Notes: generated by a model from the sequence alone, not told the origin. DNA of 64,000 bases from Betaproteobacteria bacterium (GCA_028292405.1 JAQGMJ010000087.1:1-64000), one strand, 5' to 3'; shown: positions 44,587 to 54,440, counted from the first letter of the stretch. Made by a program: numbers and translations.

Positions 44587-46395
44587 TCAGGCAGCGGCAC
44601 GCGCCAGGGCTGCGATCAACTCGGGCAAGACGCCGGCGCGTACCTGGTGTAATCCGGGCAAGCCGGCGGGCAGTCCGCAGTCGCTTGAGCACACCACCGG
44701 CAGGCCGCGCGCCTGCGCCTGCAACAGCAGGCGCGGCCGGTGCTCGACAAAAGCCGGCAGCGCCACGCAGGCAACGTCGCTCCAGAACGCACGACGGTCC
44801 ACCGCGCGCATCTCGATACCGCGCCAGAAGGCAGCCTCTTCGCTGGCCTGGCCCAGCACCCGCACCGGCAGGCGCAACTCGCGGCAGGCCTCGCGCAGCT
44901 CGTAAGCGCCTTTGCGCCCGAGCGCCGAGGCCGGAAACAACACGCTGCCGCCGCGCCCTGCCGCCTGTACCGGCGCGGGCGCCAGCCATTCCAGTTGTTC
45001 CACTGCAGCGGCATAGCGCGCAGCGGCGAACTGCGCCACCGCGCGGTGCGGGGTGATCAGCGCGGCCGCCTCATGCAGCGCGGCTTCCTCGGCTTCCACC
45101 AGCGCGGCGTCGGCGCGAAAGTCGCCCAGGGTGGGCGATTGCGGGTGCAGGGCGCAGGCGCGGTCGAGCTGCGCGTGCAGCAGCGCCAGGGGCGAGCGGT
45201 TGAGCAGCACGCTGACGCGCCGCCCGGCCAGCACGCCGCTGCGCCACAGGTGCGGCAGCAGGTTCAGCGAGACCACCACGTGATCGACGGCGGGCGCCAG
45301 GCTGCGCGCGCAAGCCTGCGCCAGCAGCGCGTCCAGGCACAGCAAGGCGGCCTGGCGCACCGCACCCTGCGCCGACAGCAGGCGCGTGGCCAGGCCGCGT
45401 GTGGCGGTGAGCAGCGCATGCTCGGTCACTTGCATGCCGCGATCGGCCACGGTCCAGGCGTAGGCGGGGCGGGCGCGGCGGGCGCCGTCCAGCGGCAGCG
45501 AAACCATGTCGCCGGGGCGGGCATTCGCGGCCAGCCAGCGGTCGAATTCCGGCCACATCTCGTCGAGCAGCCAGGCGGTGCGCGCGGCGTGGTGGCGCGG
45601 CGCGATGTAGTCGATGCAGTCCTGCTGGCTGCAGGCGATGCAGTCGTGGGCGGTGTCGGCGGCGGCAGCTTTCAGCTGCAGGGGAGAACGCGCCGGCGTG
45701 CGCGCGGGCAACGCCTGGCGGCTGCGCAGGCGCACTTCGAGGTGGCTGGCGCTGAGCCTGACTTCGAGCCGGTAATCCACCGGGCCGCGAAAGCGCAGGT
45801 CGATGTAGTTCCAGAACACGGTGGCGTCCAGCCCGCGCTCGGCCAGCGAGCCGGGGACGATTTTCGAGTGGGCGTGGCGCTCGACGATCTGCATGCCGGC
45901 TTCGAGCGCGGCGGCATACAGCGCGTTGGACAACTGGCACAGGCCGCCGCCGACGGAAGCCACCATGCAGCCTTCGCGCAGCTCGCGCCCGGCGGCGTAG
46001 CCGCGCCGGCGCGTCGGCCGGCCCAATGCGCGCCAGAAACTGAATTCGGCGCCCTGCGGAATTACCAGGCCGTGCAGGCGGCGCGCCGCCACCCGCAGGT
46101 TTTGCACCTTGCCGGCGGTGAGCAGCCATTCGGCGCCGTTGGGCGCGCCACCGGCGCTCCACAAGGGCGTGCGCGAGAAGCCGGCCTGCACCGGCCAGCC
46201 GCCCGCTGTCGCACTGCCGCGGGAGCGCGAAGACAGCGGGCGGACAGACCGGCGATCGCCGAGGTTGCGTGCCCCGCGCGCCAGTTGCAGGCCGCCGGCG
46301 CGTACGCCGAACCAGGCGGCGCGCAGGCGCGAGCGCAGGGCGTCCTGATGGACCGGCCCGGCGGGCAACGCGGCTTCACGCGATGAGGTTTGCAT
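44587..46395 (-). CDS. VanW-domain protein with glycosyltransferase-like C-terminal half
   Basis: A 602-residue protein from ATG 46395 (ATG 46431 or TTG 46542 are alternatives; none has a good ribosome-binding site). Residues about 90-230 hold the VanW domain: NLRVAARRLHGLVIPQGAEFSFWRALGRPTRRRGYAAGRE, then SVGGGLCQLSNALYAAALEAGM. VanW is linked to vancomycin clusters but has no settled activity. From about 245 a Cys-containing part (DCIACSQQDC) leads to a region resembling family-4-type glycosyltransferases (VVSLNLLPHLWRSGV, SVLFPASALGRKGAYELREAC and a late GLPVVCSSDCGLPAGLPG nucleotide-binding stretch). Such a fusion would fit cell-wall or glycan work. Confidence 0.75.
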   Translation of the reverse strand: MQTSSREAALPAGPVHQDALRSRLRAAWFGVRAGGLQLARGARNLGDRRSVRPLSSRSRGSATAGGWPVQAGFSRTPLWSAGGAPNGAEWLLTAGKVQNLRVAARRLHGLVIPQGAEFSFWRALGRPTRRRGYAAGRELREGCMVASVGGGLCQLSNALYAAALEAGMQIVERHAHSKIVPGSLAERGLDATVFWNYIDLRFRGPVDYRLEVRLSASHLEVRLRSRQALPARTPARSPLQLKAAAADTAHDCIACSQQDCIDYIAPRHHAARTAWLLDEMWPEFDRWLAANARPGDMVSLPLDGARRARPAYAWTVADRGMQVTEHALLTATRGLATRLLSAQGAVRQAALLCLDALLAQACARSLAPAVDHVVVSLNLLPHLWRSGVLAGRRVSVLLNRSPLALLHAQLDRACALHPQSPTLGDFRADAALVEAEEAALHEAAALITPHRAVAQFAAARYAAAVEQLEWLAPAPVQAAGRGGSVLFPASALGRKGAYELREACRELRLPVRVLGQASEEAAFWRGIEMRAVDRRAFWSDVACVALPAFVEHRPRLLLQAQARGLPVVCSSDCGLPAGLPGLHQVRAGVLPELIAALARAAA

Positions 46396-46777
46396 GAAAA
46401 ATCTTGTCAAATCCGGAGGCAATAGTTGCATTTGACCAACACCGGGGCCACCGGTCAAACGGGAGGCATACAATTTTTTCCAAATCATGTATACACTACC
46501 CGATATACCGCGATGAAGCATTGAAATTGCGTGGCAAATCAAGTCTTTATTATGGCTTTCGCGACTGCGCCTTTAGTTGGCGCAGGGGCCGCGTGGCCGT
46601 CAAAGCGGTCGGTCCATGCGATAATGTGACACACCTGTGTCGCGGGATCGGCGTCAGGGTTCAGTAAAACTTGGTTCAGAAAATCGGGAGGCCACGGGGC
46701 ATCGCAGCGCCGTCGCCGAGGGTAACGGGTCCGTGGCACGCGTGCAGCGCTGCACGGCGGGAAGGTCTGGGGGAGCA
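46396..46777. other. 382-bp divergent region between VanW-like and dynamin-like genes
   Basis: No gene. GATAAT (46620-46625) is a good -10 box for the rightward GTPase gene, with only a weak -35 about 18 bp upstream. An imperfect inverted repeat GTGACAC/GTGTCGC lies right after it (46626-46642). The mRNA leader to GTG 46778 would be about 145 nt. Confidence 0.4.
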
Positions 46778-48754
46778 GTGAACAGCGTCAACCTGGTCGA
46801 AAGGTTCCAGCTCTATAGCTCGTGGCGCTTCGCCGTCGGGCAGGCGGTGACGCGCTTTCGCGACTGGATCAGCGAGGCCGGCCTGATCGATACCGCTTCG
46901 GCTTCGCGCATCAACCGCGTGCTGGAGCGCCTGTCCGAAGACAAGCTGTCGATCGCCTTTGTCGCCGAGTTTTCGCGCGGCAAGTCGGAGCTGATCAACT
47001 CGATCTTTTTCGCCGACTACGGCAAGCGCATCCTGCCCTCCTCCGCCGGGCGCACCACCATGTGCCCGACCGAGCTGATGTACACGGAGGGCGAGAGCCC
47101 GGCGCTGCGCCTGCTGCCGATCGAAACCCGAGCCAAGACCGCTAGCGTTTCCGAATACAAGCAATACCCCGAAGAGTGGGTCAGCCATCCGCTCGACACC
47201 AGTTCAGGCGACGCCATGCTGGCGGCCTTCAAGCATGTGAGCCAGGTCAAGCGGGTGACGGTGGAAGAAGCCACGCAACTGGCGCTGTACGATGCCAAGG
47301 ACCCGGACCAGCAAAGCTCGGTGGGCGCCGACGGCCTGCTGGAGATTCCCTGCTGGCGCCATGCGGTGATCAACTTCCCGCACCCGCTGCTGGCGCAGGG
47401 CCTGGTGATCCTCGACACCCCGGGCTTGAACGCGATCGGCGCCGAGCCGGAACTGACGCTGAACCTGATTCCCTCCGCGCACGCGGTGCTGTTCGTGCTG
47501 GCGGCCGACACCGGCGTGACCAAGTCGGACATCCAGGTGTGGCGCGAGCACATCGGCGGCGGCGAGGCGACCAAGCGCGCGCGCATGGTGGTGCTCAACA
47601 AGATCGACGGCCTGTGGGACGAACTGAAGACCCAGGTGGAGATCGACGCCGAGATCGACAAGCAGGCCGCGCAGGTGGCCTCGATGCTGGCGCTGGACGT
47701 GAAGAATGTGTTCCCCATTTCGGCCCAGAAGGGCCTGGTGGCGAAGGTGCACAACGACGCCAGGCTGCTGGCCAAGAGCCGCCTGCCGCGCCTGGAAGCG
47801 GCGCTGTCGCAGGAGCTGATCCCGGCCAAGCAGGACATCGTGCGCGACTTCGTTTCCGCGGAGATGCGCGACGTGGTGAGCTCCAGCCAGTCGCTGCTGG
47901 CCTCGCGCATGAACAACATCAAGGACCAGTTGCGCGAGCTGGAAGACCTGCAGGGCAAGAACGAGGACGTGATGCAGCACATGCTGCAGCGGGTGCGCAC
48001 GGAGAAGGAAACCTTCGAGAAAAGCCTGCTGCAGTTCGCCGCCACCCGCAGCGTGCTGGCGCGCAGCACCAACACGCTGTTCCAGCACCTGGGGATGGAA
48101 GCCTATCGCGACGAGGTGAAGGCGACCCACGCGGCTATCGACAGCGCCGTCTTCTCCGCCGGGGTGCTCGACGCGATGCGGCGCTTTTTCAAGGACAACC
48201 GCGAGTTGTTCGAGCGCACCAACACCGTGGTCGGTGAAATCTCCACCATGATGGAGTCGATGTACAAGAAGTTCAGCGGCGAGTTCGGCCTGCGCCTGGC
48301 CGCGCCGGCGCAGTTTTCGATGCTGCGCTACATGAAGGAAGTCGACCGCGTCGAGGAGAGCTTCAACAAGCGCTTCGGCGCGATGAGCATGATCACCGAG
48401 TACAAGAAGGGCATCGCCTCGCGCTTTTTCGGCGTCGTGGCCTCGCGCATCCAGACCGCCTTCGAAGTCGCCAACCGCGACGCAGAGGCCTGGCTGAAGG
48501 CGGTGATGAACCCGCTGGAGGCGCAGATCAAGGAGCGCCAGCAGCAGTTGCGCCGCCGCCTGGATTCGATCAAGCGCATCCACGACGCCACCGACACCCT
48601 GGAAGACCGGGTGCAGGAACTGCACGACACCGAGAAGTCGATGACCGCGGAGGTGATCGCGCTGGACCACCTGCGCGAGGAACTCGCTGCCATGCTGGCG
48701 CAGGAGATGATCAACTCGGTGGATGCGGAGCAGGGGTTCGATCTCACTTTGTAG
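46778..48754 (+). CDS. Dynamin-like GTPase
   Basis: A 658-residue GTPase starting at GTG 46778, which is preceded by GGGGAG. The N-terminal G-domain has G1 AEFSRGKSELINS (about 65-77), a G2 region GRTTMCPTELMY, G3 ILDTPGLNA and G4 VVLNKIDGLWDEL, then PISAQKG. After it come long helical stretches (about 350-658; KDQLRELEDLQGKNEDVMQHMLQRV, DTLEDRVQELHDTEKSM) typical of the dynamin stalk and assembly region. No membrane helix is seen, so any membrane action would be by peripheral binding. It stands alone in its transcription unit; its cellular role in this genus is not known to me. A bipartite palindrome begins 1 nt after the stop. Confidence 0.88.
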   Translation: MNSVNLVERFQLYSSWRFAVGQAVTRFRDWISEAGLIDTASASRINRVLERLSEDKLSIAFVAEFSRGKSELINSIFFADYGKRILPSSAGRTTMCPTELMYTEGESPALRLLPIETRAKTASVSEYKQYPEEWVSHPLDTSSGDAMLAAFKHVSQVKRVTVEEATQLALYDAKDPDQQSSVGADGLLEIPCWRHAVINFPHPLLAQGLVILDTPGLNAIGAEPELTLNLIPSAHAVLFVLAADTGVTKSDIQVWREHIGGGEATKRARMVVLNKIDGLWDELKTQVEIDAEIDKQAAQVASMLALDVKNVFPISAQKGLVAKVHNDARLLAKSRLPRLEAALSQELIPAKQDIVRDFVSAEMRDVVSSSQSLLASRMNNIKDQLRELEDLQGKNEDVMQHMLQRVRTEKETFEKSLLQFAATRSVLARSTNTLFQHLGMEAYRDEVKATHAAIDSAVFSAGVLDAMRRFFKDNRELFERTNTVVGEISTMMESMYKKFSGEFGLRLAAPAQFSMLRYMKEVDRVEESFNKRFGAMSMITEYKKGIASRFFGVVASRIQTAFEVANRDAEAWLKAVMNPLEAQIKERQQQLRRRLDSIKRIHDATDTLEDRVQELHDTEKSMTAEVIALDHLREELAAMLAQEMINSVDAEQGFDLTL

Positions 48755-48755
48755 G

Positions 48756-48828
48756 CACGCAAAAGTACAATCCTACTTTTGCGTGGTGATTGCTAAAAAA
48801 TCGCTGGCGAAGCCAGCCGATTTTTTAG
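48756..48828 (+). repeat. Bipartite 3'-end palindrome, copy 2 (A2+B2), after the dynamin-like gene
   Basis: A2 (48756-48785): exact 12-nt arms CACGCAAAAGTA and TACTTTTGCGTG with a 6-nt loop, starting 1 nt after the stop. B2 (48793-48828): left arm CTAAAAAATCGCTGGC, loop GAA, right arm GCCAGCCGATTTTTTAG, with one unpaired base. A conventional terminator follows. Confidence 0.8.
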
Positions 48829-48843
48829 AGGAAGTGCTACGAG

Positions 48844-48872
48844 AAAAATGGGCGCCTTTGGCGCCATTTTTT
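48844..48872 (+). terminator. Intrinsic terminator after the dynamin-like gene
   Basis: Stem AAAAATGGGCGCC with GGCGCCATTTTT (one G bulged), loop TTT. The T-run faces the forward strand and the mirrored A-run also allows termination of the leftward ferredoxin gene, whose stop is at 48895. Confidence 0.8.
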
Positions 48873-48894
48873 ATTTGAGCTTGTGGCTGTGTGC

Positions 48895-49173
<279 letters not shown>

Positions 49174-49176
49174 TCA

Positions 49177-49749
<573 letters not shown>

Positions 49750-49781
49750 TTATATGCCGGCGATACGGTGAACTTCAACTG

Positions 49782-50387
49782 CTACAAGACCGCTTCAATC
49801 AAGTGGTAATGCACCGCGCCCGCGCGCCCGCTTTTGCGCACCCGCCAGGGAGCAGGCGGGGCCAGCGGCGCCTCGCTCTCCGCATAGACTACGCCGCCTT
49901 CAGCCAGCACGCCGGCCAGCGGCGCCCACAGCTTGGGAAACCAGTCCTGCTTGAAGGGCGGGTCGCAAAACACCACGTCGTACGCTACGTCAAGGCGCTG
50001 ATTGTTGGAATTCTCGGGTCCTGCGGCAGGTTCACCGCGAGACTCGTTGCGTTGCAGCAAAAATTGTAACGCATCGGCGCCGAGAATATCGAGGCGGCCC
50101 TGCGCATTCAATAGATTCGCCGATTGTGACAGGCCGGCGCGGGCGCGGGCGTCGCGCTCGATCATGGTCACATGCTTCGCATTGCGCGACAGCGCCTCGA
50201 AGCCTAGCACGCCGCTGCCGGCGAACAGGTCGAGGCAGCGGCTGCCGGTGAGGTCCTGGCCCAGCCAGTTGAACAGGGTGCCGCGCACCCGGTCGGCGGT
50301 GGGCCTAAGGCCCGGCACGTCGGGAAAGGCGATCAGGCGGCTGCGCCATTCGCCGCCGATGATGCGGACCTTGTTGGAGGTGGTCAA
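49782..50387 (-). CDS. rsmD: 16S rRNA (guanine(966)-N2)-methyltransferase
   Basis: Methylates G966 of 16S rRNA in the small subunit. The chosen TTG start at 50387 gives 201 residues and begins shortly before VRIIGGEWRSRLIAFP, as in the family; ATG 50450 would overlap the upstream M16 gene and gives an unusual Trp/Arg-rich start. The SAM-binding motif is CLDLFAGSGVLGFEALSR, and VVFCDPPFKQDW is the catalytic NPPY-like motif, here DPPF. It follows the M16 pair on the same strand. Confidence 0.9.
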   Translation of the reverse strand: MTTSNKVRIIGGEWRSRLIAFPDVPGLRPTADRVRGTLFNWLGQDLTGSRCLDLFAGSGVLGFEALSRNAKHVTMIERDARARAGLSQSANLLNAQGRLDILGADALQFLLQRNESRGEPAAGPENSNNQRLDVAYDVVFCDPPFKQDWFPKLWAPLAGVLAEGGVVYAESEAPLAPPAPWRVRKSGRAGAVHYHLIEAVL

Positions 50388-50412
50388 GATGCGGCGCGGA
50401 CTGGACGCGACC

Positions 50413-51711
50413 TTACTGGGGCGCGCCCACCACCACCGACGCCAGCGCATCAGGGTGCACGCGCTTGGCGAAGTCGGCTTTCACCTCGGCGACGGTAACG
50501 CGCTCGACATTGGCGGTCCAGGTGTCGAGGTAGTCCAGCGGCAGGTTGTAGAAACCGATCACCGCGAGGTTGTCGAGCAGTTTGCGGTTGTTGTCGATGC
50601 GCAGCGGAAAGCCGCCGATCAGGTTGTCTTTCGCCGCCTGCAACTCCTTTGCAGTGGGGCCGTTGGCGACATAGTCGGCGACCACGCGCTTGACGATGTC
50701 CAGCGCCTCGGGCACCTGCTCCTTCTTGGTCTGCAGGCCGATCTGGAATGGGCCTTCGTCCTTCAGGGGCATGAAGTAGCTGTAGACGCTGTAGGCCAGG
50801 CCGCGCTTTTCGCGCACCTCGCGCATCAGGCGCGAGACGAAGCCGCCGCCGCCCAGCACGTAGTTGCCGACCATCAGCGGGAAATAGTCGGGGTCGCCGC
50901 GCTTGAGCGTGGGTGCCCCGATCATGATGTGCGCCTGGCTGGCGGGGTGCGGAATGCGGATCGGCGTGGTGTCGGGCGCGCCGACCGGCGGCAGCAGCGG
51001 CGGCGGCGCGCCGGCGGGGAGTTTGACGGTGATCTGTTCGGCAATCGCCTCGGCTTCGGCGCGCGAGATGTCGCCGATCATCGTCACCACCGCGCGTTTC
51101 GCGCTGTAGTTGTCGTGATAGAACTTTTCGATGTCGGCACGGCTGATCGCGGTGACGCTTTGCTCGGTGGGGTCGAAGGCATAGGGGTGGTTGCCGTACA
51201 TCGCCTTCGAAAAGGCACGGTCGGCAATCGCCTCCGGTTTGGTCTCGGCTTCCTTCAGGCCGGCGATGCTGCGCTGCTTTTCGCGCACCAGTACGGGTTC
51301 GGGAAAGGTCGGGGTCTGGATCACATTGGCGAACAGCTTGAGCGCCGCTTCGCGCTCCGGCGCGGAGGAAAGCGTGCGCAGCGAAGCGCCGGCGCGGTCG
51401 TTGTCGGCCGAGCCGCCGCGCTGCGCGCCGACGTCGGCAAAACCGTTGGCAACGCTCTCTTCGTCCATGCCCTCGGCGCCCAGGCCGAGCATGCCGTTGG
51501 TCATCGACGCCAGGCCGCTTTTGGCCAGCGTGTCGTAGCGCGCGCCGGCGTCGAAGTCGATGTTCACGTCGAGCATCGGAATGCTGCGGCTTTCGACAAA
51601 CAGCACCTTGGCGCCGCTTTTCGCGGTCCAGGTCTGCACCGGCAGCGCGGCTTGCGCTGTACCCACGGCAGCGAACAACGCCACTGCCCAGAAATTTTGT
51701 ATCAGCTTCAT
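50413..51711 (-). CDS. M16-family peptidase homologue, non-catalytic partner
   Basis: A 432-residue exported protein with a Sec signal peptide (MKLIQNFWAVALFAAVGTAQA). It has the M16 fold in two halves (PMLDVNIDFDAGARYDTLAKSGLASMTNGML; GGGGFVSRLMREVREKRGLAYSVYSYF) but the zinc motif HxxEH is absent: SMTNG occupies that place. The second half keeps the R/Y pair (KRGLAYSV) that binds substrate in M16B partners. It is therefore likely the inactive subunit pairing with the upstream M16 enzyme, as in the two-gene periplasmic M16 systems. Confidence 0.9.
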   Translation of the reverse strand: MKLIQNFWAVALFAAVGTAQAALPVQTWTAKSGAKVLFVESRSIPMLDVNIDFDAGARYDTLAKSGLASMTNGMLGLGAEGMDEESVANGFADVGAQRGGSADNDRAGASLRTLSSAPEREAALKLFANVIQTPTFPEPVLVREKQRSIAGLKEAETKPEAIADRAFSKAMYGNHPYAFDPTEQSVTAISRADIEKFYHDNYSAKRAVVTMIGDISRAEAEAIAEQITVKLPAGAPPPLLPPVGAPDTTPIRIPHPASQAHIMIGAPTLKRGDPDYFPLMVGNYVLGGGGFVSRLMREVREKRGLAYSVYSYFMPLKDEGPFQIGLQTKKEQVPEALDIVKRVVADYVANGPTAKELQAAKDNLIGGFPLRIDNNRKLLDNLAVIGFYNLPLDYLDTWTANVERVTVAEVKADFAKRVHPDALASVVVGAPQ

Positions 51712-51749
51712 GACTTGCCGCCTTTTGATTTTTCGTCGCTTTTACTTTT

Positions 51750-51853
51750 AAAAAATCATCTGCCATTTACAAAAACCCGGCCAGTGATCTTTACAACTTG
51801 GTTCCACCCAAAAGCGCCAGCTTTCTTTTAAAAGAAAGCTGCGCTTTTGGGTG
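51750..51853 (-). repeat. Bipartite 3'-end palindrome, copy 3 (A3+B3), between the M16 genes
   Basis: Read in the direction of the upstream M16 gene. A3 (51853-51805) begins 1 nt after the stop, with the outer arms CACCCAAAAGCG and CGCTTTTGGGTG and an additional inner stem AGCTTTCTTTT/AAAAGAAAGCT; one base is unpaired. B3 (51792-51750) is a long-loop form with AAATCA/TGATCTT arms and TCTGCC/GGCCAG. It lies within an operon. Confidence 0.65.
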
Positions 51854-51854
51854 T

Positions 51855-53288
51855 TCAATCGGCGCGCATCCCCTTCGGCGGTCCCCGCGGCTTGTCGGTG
51901 ATCGGCAGCGGCGTCAGGGTGGCGATGGTCAGCGTGTCGTCGCCGAAATAGGTTTTCGCCGCCGCCTGCACCTGCTCGGCCGTCACGGCCTTGAGCTTTT
52001 CCAGGATGCGGTCGATATTCTTGTGCGAGATGCCGACCATTTCGTACTGCGCGATTTCCATCGCCTGGCCGAAGATCGAGTCGCGCTTGTATACCTGGGA
52101 GGCAATCACCTGCGCCTTGACGCGCTTGAGCTCCGCTTCGGTCACGCCGCTGTCAGCAATCTTTTTCACCTCGCCGCGCAGCGCCGCTTCCAGGTCGGCC
52201 ACCGTCTTGCCATCGGCCGGCACGCCTTCAAGGGAGAAGCTGGTGGGGCCGCGCGAGGTGCTGTCGTAGCCGGCGCCGGCTTCGTGGGCGATGCGCTGCT
52301 CGCGGATCAGGTTTTTGGTGATGCGCGCGCCATCGTGGCCGTCGAGCACACCGGCCAGCACTTCCAGCGCGTAGGGGTCGCTGTCCTTCTCGACATCGAG
52401 GAGCTTGGGCACCCGCCAGCTCATGATGAGATAGGGCAGCTCGGCCGGCGCCTTGACGTTGACGCGGCGGATGCCGCGCTGCGCCGGCTCGTCCTGCGGC
52501 TTGCGCTCGGGCAAGGCCTTGGCCTTGATCCCGCCATAGTATTTCTTCGCCAACGCCACCACCTGCGCGGCCTGGACGTCGCCGATGACGATCAGCACGG
52601 CGTTGTTCGGCGCGTACCAAGTGTTGTACCACTTGCGCGCGTCGGCGCCGGTCATGGTTTCGAGATCGCGCATCCAACCGATCACCGGGTGATGGTAAGG
52701 GTGCGCGGTGAATTGCGCCGCCTGCGCGGCCTCATACAGCAGCGCGCGCGGCTGGTCGTCGGTGCGCCAGCGCCGCTCTTCCATCACCACCTTAATCTCC
52801 TTGGCGAACTCGGCGTCGGTGAGATTCAGGTTGGCCATGCGGTCTGACTCGAGCTTCATCACCAGTTCGAGCTTCGACTTGTGGATCTGCTGGAAATACG
52901 CCGTGTAGTCGCGGTTGGTGAAGGCATTCTCGCGCCCGCCGGCAGCCGCCACGCGGTTGGAAAACTCGCCCGGCGGCACCGACTTCGTGCCCTTGAACAT
53001 CATGTGCTCGAGGATGTGCGCCACCCCTGTGGTGCCATTGAATTCGTCCATGCTGCCGGCGCGGTACCACACCATGTGGGCGATGGTCGGCGCGCGATGG
53101 TCTTCCTTGACGATGATCTTCAGGCCGTTGGGCAGCGTGGTCTCGAAGGTGCCGCCGTGGCCCGCTGACGCCGCCGCGGGGGCCGCGGCAGGCGGAGCGG
53201 CCAGCGCCCCATTGGCAACCAGCCCTGCCGCCAGGGTGCCGAAAAGCACAACCTGGATCAAGGCTTTGAAACGGGGAAATTTTTTCAT
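51855..53288 (-). CDS. M16-family zinc peptidase, catalytic subunit
   Basis: A 477-residue exported peptidase with an N-terminal signal (FKALIQVVLFGTLAAGLVANGALA). The inverted zinc motif HxxEH is GVAHILEHMMFKG with His91, Glu94 and His95, and the downstream ligand Glu is in KVVMEERRWRTDDQP. It forms a chamber-type enzyme, probably with the HxxEH-less M16 protein encoded next. Substrates are probably short or unfolded peptides in the periplasm. It is divergent from ftsY, with a 13-bp palindrome between the two starts. Confidence 0.94.
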   Translation of the reverse strand: MKKFPRFKALIQVVLFGTLAAGLVANGALAAPPAAAPAAASAGHGGTFETTLPNGLKIIVKEDHRAPTIAHMVWYRAGSMDEFNGTTGVAHILEHMMFKGTKSVPPGEFSNRVAAAGGRENAFTNRDYTAYFQQIHKSKLELVMKLESDRMANLNLTDAEFAKEIKVVMEERRWRTDDQPRALLYEAAQAAQFTAHPYHHPVIGWMRDLETMTGADARKWYNTWYAPNNAVLIVIGDVQAAQVVALAKKYYGGIKAKALPERKPQDEPAQRGIRRVNVKAPAELPYLIMSWRVPKLLDVEKDSDPYALEVLAGVLDGHDGARITKNLIREQRIAHEAGAGYDSTSRGPTSFSLEGVPADGKTVADLEAALRGEVKKIADSGVTEAELKRVKAQVIASQVYKRDSIFGQAMEIAQYEMVGISHKNIDRILEKLKAVTAEQVQAAAKTYFGDDTLTIATLTPLPITDKPRGPPKGMRAD

Positions 53289-53313
53289 TATTGGGGCGGT
53301 GGGAACTTGCAGA

Positions 53314-53326
53314 GGTCAATTTGACC
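53314..53326. promoter_or_regulatory. 13-bp palindrome between divergent M16 and ftsY genes
   Basis: GGTCAATTTGACC is an exact inverted repeat around a central T. The TTGACC right half could also act as a -35 element for ftsY, with TTTACG 17 bp downstream. It could be a regulator site or chance. Confidence 0.4.
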
Positions 53327-53424
53327 ATATACGGGCAGGTAAGTTTACGGGATGCCCAATCAGCACCCGGTCTTCCCTGTAAAATCACTGTCAAATTCTA
53401 CGCGTCCGCGCCCTGATCGCCACC

Positions 53425-54438
53425 ATGTTTTCGATGTTCAAACCCAAGCCTCCCAAAGAGGCAGCCCCGGTGGCCGAAGCAAGCGAGAAACCCGCAGCCG
53501 CCGCGGTAGCGGCGGAAGAGGCGCCGGAACCGGCCAAGGCCTCCTGGGGCGACCGCCTGAAGGCGGGGTTATCGAAGACCCGTTTTCAGCTCAATTCGCT
53601 GTTTACCGGCATCAAGGTCGATGAGGCCCTGTTCGAAGACCTGGAAGCCGCGCTGATCAGTGCTGACTGCGGCGTGCCCGCAGCGCAAACCCTGATCGAG
53701 CAACTGCGCGCCCGCGCCAAGCGCGACAAGATCGAGGACGGCGAGACCCTGAAGCGCGCCTTGGCCGACCTGATCACCGACATGCTGCGTCCACTGGAGC
53801 GAGCGATGAACCTGGACCGCCCCAAGCCCTTGGTGGTGATGATCAGCGGGGTCAACGGCGTCGGCAAGACCACCAGCATCGGCAAGCTCGCCAAATATTT
53901 CCAGTCACGCGGCAAGAGCGTGCTGCTGGCCGCCGGCGACACCTTTCGCGCCGCCGCACGCGAGCAGCTCGTCACTTGGGGCGAGCGCAACAACATCGCG
54001 GTCATCACACAGGAAAGCGGCGACGCCGCCGCGGTGATTTTCGATGCCACCCAGGCGGCAAAGGCGCGCGGCATCGACATCCTGATGGCCGACACCGCCG
54101 GCCGTCTGCCGACCCAGCTGAACCTGATGGAAGAGATCAAGAAGGTCAAGCGCGTGATCGCCAAGGTGGACGCCAAAGCGCCGCACGAAGTGCTGCTGGT
54201 GATCGACGCCAACACCGGGCAAAACGCGGTGGCCCAGGTGAAGGCTTTCGACGATGCGCTCGGCCTTACAGGTCTTGTCGTCACCAAGCTCGACGGTACC
54301 GCCAAGGGCGGCGTGCTGTGCGCGATTGCCAATGCGCGGCCCAAGCCGGTGTATTTCATCGGCATCGGCGAAGGCATCGAAGACCTGCGGCCGTTCAAGG
54401 CGCACGAGTTCGCCAACGCGATGCTCGGACTGGATTGA
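53425..54438 (+). CDS. ftsY: Signal recognition particle receptor FtsY
   Basis: GTPase docking SRP-ribosome complexes at the inner membrane. 337 residues with a short Ala/Glu/Lys-rich acidic A-domain (about 1-45) and the NG domain. GTP motifs: GVNGVGKTTSIGKLAKYF (P-loop), AGDTFRAAAREQL, ADTAGRLPTQLNLMEE (Walker B-type DTAGR), and TKLDGTAKGG. Gly-Ile-Gly-Glu (FIGIGEGIEDLRPF) ends the fold. It heads the ftsY-ftsE-ftsX run; a bipartite palindrome begins 2 nt after the stop, before ftsE. Confidence 0.97.
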   Translation: MFSMFKPKPPKEAAPVAEASEKPAAAAVAAEEAPEPAKASWGDRLKAGLSKTRFQLNSLFTGIKVDEALFEDLEAALISADCGVPAAQTLIEQLRARAKRDKIEDGETLKRALADLITDMLRPLERAMNLDRPKPLVVMISGVNGVGKTTSIGKLAKYFQSRGKSVLLAAGDTFRAAAREQLVTWGERNNIAVITQESGDAAAVIFDATQAAKARGIDILMADTAGRLPTQLNLMEEIKKVKRVIAKVDAKAPHEVLLVIDANTGQNAVAQVKAFDDALGLTGLVVTKLDGTAKGGVLCAIANARPKPVYFIGIGEGIEDLRPFKAHEFANAMLGLD

Positions 54439-54440
54439 GG

